This document shows, in pieces, positions 45,754 through 56,854 of a stretch of 64,000 bases of DNA (positions within the stretch are counted from its first letter, which is position 1; each line of letters opens with the position of its first letter). Source of the stretch: Setoptus koraiensis (Eukaryota; Arthropoda). The notes below the pieces were generated by a model that saw nothing but the letters and a program-made list of their open reading frames with translations, was not told the origin of the DNA and ran no database searches. The stretch spans positions 11,346,001-11,410,000 of the forward strand of contig CM106585.1 in the NCBI GenBank assembly GCA_048013815.1, in the 5' to 3' direction. The position numbers and the translations under genes are program-made.

Positions 45754-47527
45754 ATTAATGCATCAGTGAAGATAAATAAATTCATAAAGATTCTTGAGGA
45801 CAAGTGGCTGGGAGTGCTTCATATTGTAAAACTAAGATTATGCTATTCCTGATTGGTTGTAATATATTCTTGCTTCCTAATATAATATGTTGATCCTTGC
45901 AATAGTGCCGCTAACTTGATTCAGTTCCATTCCCTCGTCTTAAAGAGTAAAGAGTATTGTGTAACGAAGCGACTATTTTCATGGTTCAGCTTGTGGTTAT
46001 GCTAGAAGGATGGCTTATGGGTTGTAAATGCGTAATGATGATGATGTGATAGAATAAATAATACAAGCGTAAAAATGCAATTTAAACGTAGATAAGATGA
46101 TAATGAAGTGAAGATAAAAACAAAAAGGGGCAGTGCAATAATAATATCAATCGTAGTGTTAGTGGTATCTTGTTAGTCAGCTCATATTAGTTGACATCGT
46201 TGCCTTCGTGTAGCCAGTATCCAGTTCTGATGATGAAGTCATGCAACTGTTGATGATTGTTAGTAGTGTAGTTTATGTGGCATTCGTGTGTTTGTCTGTA
46301 TATACCAATTCATATAATACATGTAGTAGTTGGTAGTAATGGATTAATAGTTCATGACTTAATAACAAGCTTGTAAGTTGCGGTCGCGCATCGTAGTATA
46401 ATTGTAGCGTGTTGACTGCTAGAAAGGAAGAATTCTCAAACTGGTAAATCTTCTCCGAAAATGGTACCTGGAAGAATTTAAAATAAATCTAATATAATCA
46501 TAACATCTCTCAGTGGAAGTTCTACATCATTCGGGACAGATATGTAGAATAGAGAAAAGGCACCGGTTAGGTGAGAATATTTGTACGATATAATTTCAGA
46601 GTGGTCAGAGGACATGAGAGATAGGACAAGAGAAAAATGTTGATTTTTATTTATTTATACTGTCGCCTACTTTGTTTATTTATGTTTTTCAATGCGCAAT
46701 GCGCACATTTTTGGAAAATTTTTCTTCGCGCCACCTACTTTCGAGTGGAGCAACTAAGACTTTGGTTTTGCAATGACACTACTATGACCTAATCTTGAGT
46801 GTCTGATTGTTGTTGTTGCTATACTAATGGATAACTAGTTGTTATTAGATTTAGATAAATCTTTAGAGATATCAACCAGCCTTAAGTGTATCTTGTATTT
46901 TGCATGCTTAAGAAAGAGTTCCGTAGTTAGGCACTAAGAATACAGTCAAATAGAAGGGAATGAAACAGTGGTTACACAGAACTGTGCGCGACGGCGACGA
47001 GTAAAAATAAATCTTTGCCAAGCATTCACTCTGACTGAAGAATTCCAAAACTGGTAACTTTCCACACAGATGATCCATTCTATTCCTCAAACAAGTCGTT
47101 TGTGGCAAGCGTGTGCAAGTTGTAAGAGTGATGCAATAGATGACATATTGAAAGTTTATTCAGGTTCTATAGGCTATGAATAATAAGCCAGTGTTATCAC
47201 CTGTAGCAAGCATATTGTCGGTGACGTATATGTTGAAATATAAAACAGTACCACTACATCGCGAGTAAAGCTGATATGACTGCTTTGACAGATCATGCAA
47301 TCGACAAACAAACAATTGAATGGCTTTAAGTTTGATGAGTCATGTGTTGCTCACATGACTCCATTGCGAAGTTCTCATTTATAAACTACACCGTACCCTG
47401 TCGCACTACTCATGATCGATGAACTATACATGGCCATTATCAAATCAATTGATTGTTGGCGCCCTCGTGGAAGTTTTGCCAAGATTTTTATCGTATACTT
47501 TTCTTTAGTTAAAACAATCACTCGGAG
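45754..47527. other. spacer upstream of SH3BP5
   Basis: About 1.8 kb with the SH3BP5 promoter. It holds CTCF-like motifs (GCGCCACCT at 46728-46736 and GGCGCCCTCGTGG at 47458-47470). No gene was recognised. Confidence 0.5.
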
Positions 47528-47689
47528 TATGATTGTGTTGGTCACAATGATAAAAGGTTCATTTTACGTGGCTGGATCGATCGTGATGCCGATGAGAAAC
47601 AAGAACGTCGTCTTGCTCTCTTAAATAATATAGAGTCGGCACTCAAAGTGATCCAGGGATTGTTTGGAGATAGTTCGCGCTCACGGTAG
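47528..47689 (+). CDS. unassigned coding-like exon, partial
   Basis: Open frame of 53 codons ending in TAG. It reads YDCVGHNDKRFILRGWIDR, followed by a charged DADEKQERR helix and an LNNIESALKVIQGLFGD segment. This is amphipathic and protein-like, unlike nearby frames. An upstream TAA in frame at 47510 means an exon would have to begin after it; the only AG in place (47526-47527) is a weak acceptor. No start is seen. It could be a 3' exon or a relic. Confidence 0.3.
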   Translation, partial: YDCVGHNDKRFILRGWIDRDADEKQERRLALLNNIESALKVIQGLFGDSSRSR

Positions 47690-47742
47690 TGATCAAGTTC
47701 ATTATATTGAACTCTTTGTGGAAAAGTGTACCTCCATGGAGA

Positions 47743-49191
47743 TTACCGATCCGTAATGTAAAGACTACAAAATTCAAAAGCGTTCACAAACATCTTGTTC
47801 CAGGGGCTCACGTCGATACGCTTCTCGCCGGTTTTCCACTCTGGCAAAACGTAAGGCCACTGCCACATTTGGGTGCATCTTTCCGGATGAGGCATCATGG
47901 CCAAATGTCTGCCATCGGTGCTGCATATTGCAGCCACAGCAAATTTGCTTCCATTTGGATTTAATGGATATTGTTGTGTTGGCTCCCCAAAGTCGTCAAC
48001 ATATTTCATGGCGATACGTTCGTCTTGCTCTGCTTTATATTTGTCCTTGCCACTGAGCTCAAACTTGCCCTCGCCATGAGCCACCCAAACACCAAAACAA
48101 CTTGACTGCATCTGTTTAAGCATAATAGAATTAGTGTTAGCCTCAATTTTGACCGGTTCTTTGATATTTTTGAGCGAGGCCTCCTTGCTGAAATTACAAT
48201 CTAGACCAGAGTGACTCGCCAGGGCCATTTCTATGAGACAAACCAACAGTCCTCCGTCGCTGATGTCATGGCCGGCAGTGCAAATTCCGTCTTTAATCAG
48301 TTGTTGAACCATGTTAAAGCCAGATTTCAGCAGAGAGGCATCGTTGATTTCGGGCGCTTCATCCACGGCCAGCTGGCCAAATGATTGAGCCAGAGCTGAG
48401 CCTCCCAATCTTGGCTTAAAATGCTCTTGAGCGTTACAATTGTGCGACATATTCAGCCAGATTAAGCGACTAGTTGGCAGACACTCCATAATGGGTGTCA
48501 CTTTACATCTGATATCGGGCACCGGCGCATAGGAGCTTATAACCAACGTACCAGGCGATTTCACTATCTCTTGTTCGGGCCTCTCACTGTCTAGCTCATC
48601 ACTACTTGATGATTTTTCTGATCTTTCGGGTGCTTTAATCAGGCTAGAGTTATTCCTATCCACTGTGGCCATCATAGACAGAGAATCTTTGCCACCGTCA
48701 ACGGCAATACCAAGCTCTGACATTAGCTGACACATGGCCTGGCAAGCGTCCACCAGCTTGGCCCCTTCGCCCGGCAACTTGGCCGCCCACATCCAATTAG
48801 CGCTGCACTTGACATCCTCCAAACAGGTGACTACACAAAACATCATGTTTGTGAGAGCCTCGGCAACGCTCATGTGTGCGTTTGCCTTGGGACTGAGCAG
48901 GCCCTTGATCGGTTGTTCGCCAATTGATGTAACAGAACCTCGAAAATCGAAATGACTCAGCAATATCAGTCCATAGTCACCGATTGGCGTATGCAACGGG
49001 CCCAAACATTGTTGGCCGGCTATCAAACCGGTGACACAACGGACCACTTCGCGGAAGAAAAGTTCAGCATCCTCGTCTTTACCACCGCCGAATCGGGGAA
49101 GATCCGAAAGCACCAGGGTTGGGTTCTGACCTAAAGCGGTAACTAGGTCACTGACCGCTGACTCACAAGGTAAACCTCCTAGGTCGGACAC
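47743..49191 (-). pseudogene. truncated PFAS (FGAM synthase) copy
   Basis: Derived from phosphoribosylformylglycinamidine synthase, a roughly 1300-aa purine-synthesis enzyme. About 480 codons stay open. Recognisable: GLIAGQQCLGPLHTP, MSVAEALTN, VKCSANWMWAAKLPGEG, DGGKDSLSM, RLGGSALAQ, GHDISDGGLLVCLIEMAL, then WVAHGEGKF, YPLNPNGS and MMPHPERC. Missing: the first half of the protein, and a block of some 300 residues between DCNFSKEA and VKIEANTNS that should carry the end of the synthase domain and most of the glutaminase domain with its catalytic cysteine. The frame begins without an ATG. Both gaps keep the reading frame. Best reading: a non-functional duplicate; a collapsed assembly of the true gene is the alternative. 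It cannot supply the glutaminase step. Confidence 0.8.
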
Positions 49192-52173
49192 TCAGAATAC
49201 GCCCACTATAGTCTTTTTGAACTCTCCAGTGTACCCAGAACAAGAAAACGCTAGTCTCATGCTCAACTTCGGCCAAAAAAATTCTAAATTTTTCTTGGGA
49301 TTTTCTGAAATTAGACCTTGTCAGAGAGATTTACACTTGTTGTGTTCATGTTTACATCGGCCTTATTATCGATCGTATTCCTACGGGGTCTTGACATGTT
49401 CAACTTGAGCTTGGACTTCGATGAACCACGCTCTGCTACCAAAAATGTCGTGCCTAAGGAGCAGAGTATGTAGTTTATACCTCGGGCAGCGACGTTTATG
49501 CGTTGGATTCAGAATACCCTTCGGTACGGGCGTGCGGGAGTGAACCGCGGTGAATATTAGATGGTGAATATCAGAAATGGCCGAGCGGTAACCTAACGCG
49601 AGGCACTGTTTGTTTTACCCTGTGTATATACGCTAGCAAGTGACTTTCCTCGGGATGCGTTATGTGTCGGTAGAATTGTATCGAATAAGCGTGATATTAT
49701 AGAGGAAATCAGGCTGGAATTTTACACCGAAAGAGATTGGCGGTCCGAGGCAGATTTTGGTATAGGAGTCGTTGTATATGACAATAAATGAGTATCTCAT
49801 GGAAACTAGGTCTGCATTTATTTCTATGCCTTGGAAAGGCGAAGTCTATCGACAAGTGTGTTCGTTAATGCGCTGCCGTTGGTGCTGTTTTGTTAAGTTC
49901 GGAAGTCACCGACTTGTAGTTGAATCTGAGGCAACGAAGATTCTTGGTATGGGATGTGATATTACAACTTAGTTAGCCTCGAATACCCGATTGTATCGGT
50001 GGATACGTACAGCAATGGTGTGACTGAGTAGGTAACAATATATGTGAATTATCTGCCGAAAAGGTCCGTTCCTTTGAGGCAGTTCTTAGTGTTGATTGGT
50101 TGGTGTATCAGTTTGCATTTATGTCAGAATTTCTGCATTGGAATAATAAGCGGGGGTGTCGTGGTATTTGGGTTTCGAGCAACGCTAATTAGCGGATTTA
50201 CTGAATTTTATTGGGTACATGTATTATATCGTTATATGTTTTTCGAGTTATGTCTTACTCCTGCGTGTCGATAATCGGTACTGATTCCTAGTCTCCTTTT
50301 TGGGATCCAACTTATCACGACAACTTGAAAAGTTGTTAGTCATCCTCTTTTGAGTCTCTATTCTTAATTTCAACCGTCGTCTCGGCGCCAAAGCATTGCG
50401 TTATCTGTGTTTGTTATGGTCATACGCGCTCCTTGTGTTGAGCAGTGGCATGGTCGTATCCGCTCATGGATATCCGCGCGGAGGGGCGTGTTAGCTAGAC
50501 CGGCTATGTGCTACCGATGCCCATCGCGGCATCACATTGTAAACACAAACAACAACAACAACAACAACAGCGGCAACATTTTTGCGCACCGTGTGCTTGT
50601 GTAGCACTGCAGAAAGTGTTTGTGTCCAAATATATAATTCAAATCTGCGGCAGCAGCCTCACCAGTGTATCATTTATGATACAGGGTGCACCGAATAGAG
50701 TGAAGTGCACAAAACGCCGTGTATTGTGTGTTTGTATGTGTGTGTGTCTGTGTGAAAGAGGCTGCCGACAAGGTGTGTGTAGGCCACTTCTCTAGGTGAG
50801 CTGCTTGTTTGTGTGTTCGTCTGTGTCTTATCTGGACTGGCTCTCCGGCATTGGCCAGTTCTGACATTCATGGCTTGTCTGTGTGTGCGTTTGTCCAAGA
50901 ATTGTTGTAATGTCGACAGGGTGTAGCAATCAAAACAGACATTCTCATTGAATAAGCTAGACGAGGCCAGGCCGGGCAAAGTTCTTCACAGTGCATTCTT
51001 AGTTCACATCGATGAATAAAAGTATCGCGCTCGAGCTTAGTTCTAGTTGAGCCCAGAAGAAGGCGCACGAAACGATTCGCTCGAGCCGCAGAAACGATGC
51101 GGTACCCTGGGGTATTATTCTTCACACGCCAGGCGCCTCTGCTGCTGTCTGCCATTGGCAGTGTACTGAACAATGGCAATGGACATTCCTTTAGGCACAG
51201 CAAGTTGTAAACTGTGCCACAGCTGTCCTGTTTGCCGCATGGGAATCCATGTATGAGCCACGTTGCTGATGCATGCTATCTGCAGGCACGAGATGGCCCG
51301 GCTGCACATTACGCACCACAGTGGTGTAGTTCTTTGCACAGGACATGTGTGCCCATACTATGCACTAGTGTTGCTCACAGGACCTTTAAGTGATTCCGTG
51401 CGTATCTCCATCTGTACCCAAGCAACATAATACCCTCATCGGAATTAGACCTAACGCCAACCACCATAAACATCATTGCATCGAACAGCGACATCTACGC
51501 TCCGGATCGGCCGCAATAAACATGAAACACTGTAGAGATAAAGAAGAAATACCACTATTGCATCCTCAATAAATACACTATACACAATATATATTTATAT
51601 ACATGTATAAATACATAGTACTAACGCATGCACAAATGATATGTACTGTGGGAAATGCCACAGCTTGCACAGGGGTTCCACTATTGGCCAGACCAGCGTA
51701 TAGCTTGTACAATTTTTAGACATATAAATGATGCTATCAATATAATGACATAGCATACAGGAACATTGTTAATTCCAATGATAGTATATACATTACATAA
51801 GCCGCAGCGCACAATATATGCACTGCATGAAGCACATCTCGCCTAATATTGTGACAATTTACCTACATCTCCATTCTAGCTAAATACAGCACATTCCACT
51901 CTTGTACAAGCGACTCTAACACACAAAGATTAACAATCATAAACAGGCAAACACACACACACACACACACACTAACACACACAAATATTCCTACAAACGC
52001 ACACTCACACACACACACACAAACAGACACACACACACACACGCACATATTGTGGCGTACACATTCACACAAGCTCAATATCGATCACCATGTACCACCT
52101 TACCACTATTATTACTATTATTATTAATAGCAATTAGAGGGAATTTATTAATAAGGATTTTTTTTCAAAAATT
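49192..52173. other. 3-kb spacer between PFAS relic and RXR
   Basis: From 49192 to about 50500 the DNA is richer in CG dinucleotides than the rest and shows no coding or repeat pattern. From 50500 on it has CAA and TG/CA runs and probably holds RXR leader exons. An inverted repeat TGTATCAT-TT-ATGATACA is at 50666-50683. No gene was identified. Confidence 0.45.
51950..52045. repeat. interrupted CA microsatellite
   Basis: Several CA runs of 8-20 bp separated by short interruptions, about 130-220 bp before the RXR start. Likely in the promoter or 5' leader. Confidence 0.85.
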
Positions 52174-53637
52174 ATGAGCGAAGGAAATTATTTAAGTCCT
52201 AATGCGTTCGCCGCCTCACCTATGTCTTTAAAAGTCGAAAGCCTGGGATTAGAAAATTTACCCATGTCTGGCCTAACATCTCCACCTAGTGTTGCGCCAT
52301 GCACTTCACCTCAGACAAGTGGACAAACTATTAGAAATACCAGTGCCGATAGCGGCAATAGTTCAATTGGGGGATTACCACAGCAACAACAACAGATTCC
52401 ACAACAGAATGGACTATCAGTTAATAGTCACAGTTCCGCAAATAATAATAACAACGATATAAACAATAATGGAAATTCAAATAACTCCACTACCAATTCA
52501 TCAACTAATGGATTCTACCCTCAAGGTCACCCCCTTTATAACAGTAAACATTTATGCTCCATATGTGGCGATAAGGCTAGCGGAAAACATTATGGTGTTT
52601 ACAGTTGCGAGGGCTGTAAAGGTTTCTTCAAGCGCACTGTCAGAAAGAACTTAACCTATCAATGCAGAGAAGAACGAAACTGTCTAATTGACAAAAGGCA
52701 GAGGAATCGCTGTCAATGTTGTAGATATCAAAAATGTCTTGCCACGGGGATGAGACGCGAGGCTGTTCAGGAAGAAAGACAACGAACGAAAGAATCAGAA
52801 GATAATGAAGTTGAAAGCACTAGCAATTCCCATGTTGATTTCGACAGATTGGTCGGTTCGGTAGTCCATGGAGGCGTTAATGGTTGTACTCCTGATACAA
52901 ACTCAAATAACATGAACGTAGACAGTGTTATCAAAATGGAAACTATCCAAATGGATGATGTAAAGAATGTTCTATCACCATCGCCTCTAGCTACGCGAGA
53001 ACTAAGTTCATCGCTTGTGCAAGCAGCACAAAATCAAATAGACTCATTAATCAAATGGGTATTGGACGAACCAAGATTCACATCTTTGTTAATCGAGGAT
53101 AGGTTGCAATTGTTGAAGACTTATTGGAATGAGTTACTCATCGTAGACATAGCCTACAAGTCTATGGCACTACCAAATTCTGAAGATGACCCAAATTTGA
53201 TGATCTGGCCTGATATTGTTATAAACAGAGCTACGGCCAACCAAGCTGGATTAAGTACAATGTTTGATAGACTGACGACGGAAATCGTTGTCAAATTCAA
53301 GGAAATGAAATTCGACTCAAAAGAACTGAATTTGTTGAAACTGATAATATTATTTAACCCAGAAACACAAGGCTTGAAATCAAGCCAACCTATAGAGAAT
53401 GTACGAACTTTGATATTCTCTGAATTAGAACAACATTGCAGATTTTATTACTTACAGGAACAACCTAATAGATTTGGGAAGTTATTATTAAGATTACCCG
53501 CTTTAAGAAGTATTGGATTGAAATGTGATGACACACAACAGTTGATGTTTGTTCAAATGTGTTGCGGAGGACTCAATATTGACTCTTACCTACTCAGAAG
53601 GTTTCAAACACCCACACACCCATCGCCACGAAGTTAG
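52174..53637 (+). CDS. RXR: retinoid X receptor / ultraspiracle
   Basis: Nuclear receptor, partner of the ecdysone receptor. Single exon, 487 aa. Residues 1-125 are Ser/Asn/Gln-rich activation sequence. The DNA-binding domain (127-205) is canonical: [20 protein letters not shown] with the CEGCKG P-box and a second zinc module, then the RXR T-box EAVQEERQR. The ligand-binding domain (about 285-487) is diverged but keeps [15 protein letters not shown] and the helix 9-10 dimer region. Two changes stand out. The position of human Arg316, which holds the retinoate carboxylate, is Lys (AYKS). Helix 12, normally ID(T/S)FLMEML, reads IDSYLLRRF, so the AF-2 glutamate is lost. Inference: it binds DNA and dimerises but is weak in ligand-dependent activation. 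ATG at 52174. Confidence 0.93.
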   Translation: MSEGNYLSPNAFAASPMSLKVESLGLENLPMSGLTSPPSVAPCTSPQTSGQTIRNTSADSGNSSIGGLPQQQQQIPQQNGLSVNSHSSANNNNNDINNNGNSNNSTTNSSTNGFYPQGHPLYNSKHLCSICGDKASGKHYGVYSCEGCKGFFKRTVRKNLTYQCREERNCLIDKRQRNRCQCCRYQKCLATGMRREAVQEERQRTKESEDNEVESTSNSHVDFDRLVGSVVHGGVNGCTPDTNSNNMNVDSVIKMETIQMDDVKNVLSPSPLATRELSSSLVQAAQNQIDSLIKWVLDEPRFTSLLIEDRLQLLKTYWNELLIVDIAYKSMALPNSEDDPNLMIWPDIVINRATANQAGLSTMFDRLTTEIVVKFKEMKFDSKELNLLKLIILFNPETQGLKSSQPIENVRTLIFSELEQHCRFYYLQEQPNRFGKLLLRLPALRSIGLKCDDTQQLMFVQMCCGGLNIDSYLLRRFQTPTHPSPRS

Positions 53638-53798
53638 GTGACCAGTACCACTCCCCAAATCAAATGAAGTTCAACGATTCGTAGGTTATATTTATCATCA
53701 GTATTTCTTGATTGAGACATATTTCGAAAATCGATGTACATTAGATTAAATTTGCCTGTACAATACATTATAACCAAGTGTTGAGAATTAAAAAACTG

Positions 53799-55355
53799 CT
53801 AACTCTGGTTATCACATAATAATAAATCGGGATCACGAGAAGTTAGGACAGTATATACTCTTTTGGAAAGGGTTGGACCTATGTTTCTTTGACTAATATT
53901 CCTTTGAACTCTAATTTCAGATAATAAATCTTGAGCTTCTATCTGTGGCAATTTTTGGTACGTAGTTAACAACGCCATTGGACAGGGATATGCATCCGAG
54001 ATCGCCACCGCCATGGTGGGAGTAATCTGAGGTATCATCTGTAACTGGTTAATCCAGAGACTCTTTAAGTCGTCTGTAGAAGCTGTAGGATCATAGGCCT
54101 TCAGCTTCTCCATACCCACAGATACGTCCAGTCCTTTGAGAACAGTGTTGGTTTGTTTGAAAGGTGCGCTAGCTATTGATCGTGTGAAACGGCTAAATGC
54201 CTCCACAATGTCCTCTGTTTTTTCGAAGAATCTAAATTGGACTTTCCAAGTGGGATGTAATTTTTTCAGCTCTAGATCTATGAGGAATCTAAGCGAGTCG
54301 GCTTCTTCTTGGGTTGTCACAGTTGAATGCAAGTTGTCAGGTTCAGCTGAGGGTAATCTAGCATCCAAATGATTGAATCTATCCTGGAAGTTACGCCTGT
54401 AGTTCCGAGTCTCCTTAGCCCTCTCTGATTTGAAGAAACTGCTTAAATTGAAAATCATTATTGTCAAGTATTTTCCTCCACTAGAAGACTTCACTCTTCT
54501 AATAAATTCATCCAAAGGCTGTTCATCACTGCAAGGCCTTCCAATCTTTTTAGATCTAAAGGCTGTTATCTTGGCGATATATTCTTTGCCTGTCATGACT
54601 AAAATAAGTCGATTTTCTTCTTTTTCAAACTCTCTGACTTTGAATGAAGTGTTACAATCTGATATACAAGGCTGGCTAGAGCTGAAGGAGGTCTCAAATT
54701 GGTTGGTCTTATCTATTACCTCTTTGTCTATTCGAACCCAAGATATCGATCGAGGTATGGGTGGATTGTTGACGAGTCTATGGCGAATTTCATTCTCATC
54801 GAAAACTGTATTTATAAAATTCCCCTGAGGGTCGCCTATGGATGGTAGTATTTCCTGATCAATTATAGGTATACAATAGAAAATAGCTCTTGATGCGGTA
54901 TGAGTAAGTTGTACCTCTTTTTCTGCCTTTTTGCGTTTTTCTTCAATCTCTTTTTGCTGCTTGAGAAGTTGGCGTTGTCTTCTATTTTCATTGGCTTGCT
55001 TTTTTTGAACCCCTGTCTTACTGAGTGTTTTATTAGTATTGGATACAGAGAAACACTGTAACTGTTCAATATTTCCATCGTCTGATTTATCATCCTGTGA
55101 GTTATCCCCAATTATGTCCTGATCATAATCAACCTGATCTTCTGGATCCCAAACAAAATCATTTGGATCATCAACTTTAACTAGCTTGGCTTTCTTCGGG
55201 GATATCACAAAAAAGTCTTCGATTATGTCAGGTGAATCGTTCTGAGGTGGAACGTTATCATCTTCGATAACTATGCAACTGTCGTTTGTAGGTGGGGGAC
55301 GTGGTGGGATATGGCTGTCATCGTCGAGGATAATACAGCTGTCTTCAAAGGACAT
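53799..55355 (-). CDS. EME1: crossover junction endonuclease subunit EME1
   Basis: Non-catalytic partner of MUS81 that cuts branched DNA in recombination. Single exon, 518 aa. Residues 200-400 are an inactive XPF-type nuclease fold (LILVMTGKEY, DEFIRRVKSSSGGKYLTIMI). The C-terminal (HhH)2 region, with QMIPQITPTMAVAISDAYPC and IGPTLSKRVYTVLTSRDP, matches EME1 well. The N-terminus has an acidic, repeated motif: DSCIILDDD at 5-13, DSCIVIEDD at 25-33 and DIIEDFFVI at 43-51. These are hydrophobic-acidic cores of SUMO-interacting type. A charged coiled stretch (about 115-150) precedes the nuclease domain. ATG at 55355. It is convergent with RXR, with 161 bp between the stops. Confidence 0.87.
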   Translation of the reverse strand: MSFEDSCIILDDDSHIPPRPPPTNDSCIVIEDDNVPPQNDSPDIIEDFFVISPKKAKLVKVDDPNDFVWDPEDQVDYDQDIIGDNSQDDKSDDGNIEQLQCFSVSNTNKTLSKTGVQKKQANENRRQRQLLKQQKEIEEKRKKAEKEVQLTHTASRAIFYCIPIIDQEILPSIGDPQGNFINTVFDENEIRHRLVNNPPIPRSISWVRIDKEVIDKTNQFETSFSSSQPCISDCNTSFKVREFEKEENRLILVMTGKEYIAKITAFRSKKIGRPCSDEQPLDEFIRRVKSSSGGKYLTIMIFNLSSFFKSERAKETRNYRRNFQDRFNHLDARLPSAEPDNLHSTVTTQEEADSLRFLIDLELKKLHPTWKVQFRFFEKTEDIVEAFSRFTRSIASAPFKQTNTVLKGLDVSVGMEKLKAYDPTASTDDLKSLWINQLQMIPQITPTMAVAISDAYPCPMALLTTYQKLPQIEAQDLLSEIRVQRNISQRNIGPTLSKRVYTVLTSRDPDLLLCDNQS

Positions 55356-55830
55356 GATTGAAGATTTGTCTTTCTAGTAGAGCATTCCAATATTGTTGGT
55401 ATATTTATTTCATGCCTAGTCACAAATGTCCAAATGTGTAAATGTGTTTTAAAAAAGCAGTAATGTTTTAAGACTGTCAATACTAAAAAAAATGTTGCAC
55501 GTTCACATGCACAACATTTCTTTTCGACCGTTAGATGTAAGTTTAAAAAAACGAGTGAAGTCAGCTGACACTTAAATAGCTACAAATATTGAAGAGAATG
55601 AGAATCAAATCGATCAACTAACAAGAACTCCTGATGAACTCATTTCACAAACACGAGGGAAGTCACAGGCAAAAATACTATCTTGGCGTGGAGAAGGAAA
55701 TAAGAGTTCTTAAGACAGAGTTCATACTACATTCTACTAGAAGTTGGTACAACTAAATCCAACTTTGTTTAATAGGAATCACTAGCGATGAGTACAATCA
55801 TAAGTCGGTCGATTGCCGACAGTCTAGTGA
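55356..55830. promoter_or_regulatory. EME1 promoter region and TMEM14 3' end
   Basis: 475 bp. It contains an inverted repeat of AAATGTTG and CAACATTT at 55490-55519, about 135 bp upstream of the EME1 ATG. No coding signal. Confidence 0.5.
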
Positions 55831-56327
55831 TTAATTGTTTGTTGGGGCTTGGGACATCTGATAAGTTCGTATGGTATAACGAGTGAACATGGCGATTGAC
55901 ATTGTTGCCACAAGTCCTGATGGCATGAATTTCTTTGATTTTAGAAATCGGGGTAGCATCATAGCCCCCAACAGGCCAGACGCGCCATAAGTCAACCAGA
56001 AATTACTATTGTCCATGACATTTATAAGATTGTTAGGAGATTCATTAGAATAATTGTGAGAGGACTGAAGTGTTTTGCCGATTGCAATTTAGCTTTTCGA
56101 ATTGGAGTAACTTACTCTTGTGTGGCCTCTAAATAGCTGCCAGCACATATCAAGGTACCAAATGTCAAACCGGCAGCGAGTGATGGAACAGATTGAGCCT
56201 TGACATAACCGAGAATTCCTCCTGCAGCCACCAAGATTCCATAAGAAGCGCTGAAAATATCAAAAGGCATTCTGGTGCCAAGAACGGTGATTGCTGTCGC
56301 AGAGTTGTCGGAGGACGACGAGGACAT
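55831..56327 (-). CDS. TMEM14C: TMEM14 family mitochondrial membrane protein
   Basis: In vertebrates TMEM14C moves protoporphyrinogen across the inner mitochondrial membrane for haem synthesis. Exons are 56116-56327 and 55831-56005, with a 110-bp intron (GTAAGT to AATAG) that splits an aspartate codon; the protein is 128 aa. Exon 1 has SYGILVAAGGILGYVKA and QSVPSLAAGLTFG. Exon 2 continues NFWLTYGASGLLGAMML and KFMPSGLVATMS, giving four short hydrophobic helices with the family GGILGYVKA and KFMPSGL signatures. An in-frame ATG inside the intron is not used in this model. The paralogue (TMEM14A/C) cannot be decided from sequence alone. It is head-to-head with FARSB. Confidence 0.92.
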
Positions 56328-56854
56328 TCTAAGATTTGACGGGTGAGCTTGGATAATTAATTAATAATAGTACAATTTTTGTCATTAATGGTAGTTGAGC
56401 AAGTTGAGATGGACAACAATGTCTAGTAGAACACCACAAGTAGTATGGGAGTGCACAGTCTAATTGGCCGGGTTTCTGGCCAACCCATTTTCAATTTTCC
56501 GCAGTTGTCGCGCCCCCGCGCTATCCGATTGTACAATACAATCGGCATGACCGTCTCGCGATGCCACAACATGCCAACATTGCTACACGCAACCGGCTTC
56601 CGAGAAAGGTTTCAATTTTGATGATACAATTTGTATCATTTCAAAAAGTAAATATAGCTGCAGAAAGAAGGAATTTTATTTTTTGAAGTAACCGCTTATT
56701 CATTTGGAGTGCCCATGTTCATGCTTTTCTCTCTCAACGTGCAAGGAAATCAACACACTTATAGCATCCATCCTCCGGATAAATTTACTATTGGAATTTA
56801 TTTTTGACTTCTTTTACTAAAATTGATCATTATTTTTATTAATTATAGTTCAAC
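56328..56854. promoter_or_regulatory. shared divergent promoter region, TMEM14 and FARSB
   Basis: 527 bp between divergent starts. It holds two perfect palindromes: CCGATTGTA-CAA-TACAATCGG at 56525-56545 and ATGATACAA-T-TTGTATCAT at 56621-56639. TCTCGCGA, part of the TCTCGCGAGA element known from vertebrate two-way promoters, lies near 56556. AATTATAG five bases before the FARSB ATG looks like a 3' splice site for a leader intron. Confidence 0.55.

Noticed and set aside
49577-49610. tRNA-like ATGGCCGAGCGGT (A-box of Leu/Ser tRNA)
   Set aside because: No B-box or matching acceptor stem follows within 90 bp.
55831-56016. TMEM14 second exon starting at its own ATG
   Set aside because: The ATG lies in the intron; the phase-correct acceptor is at 56006-56007 and restores the family sequence without it.
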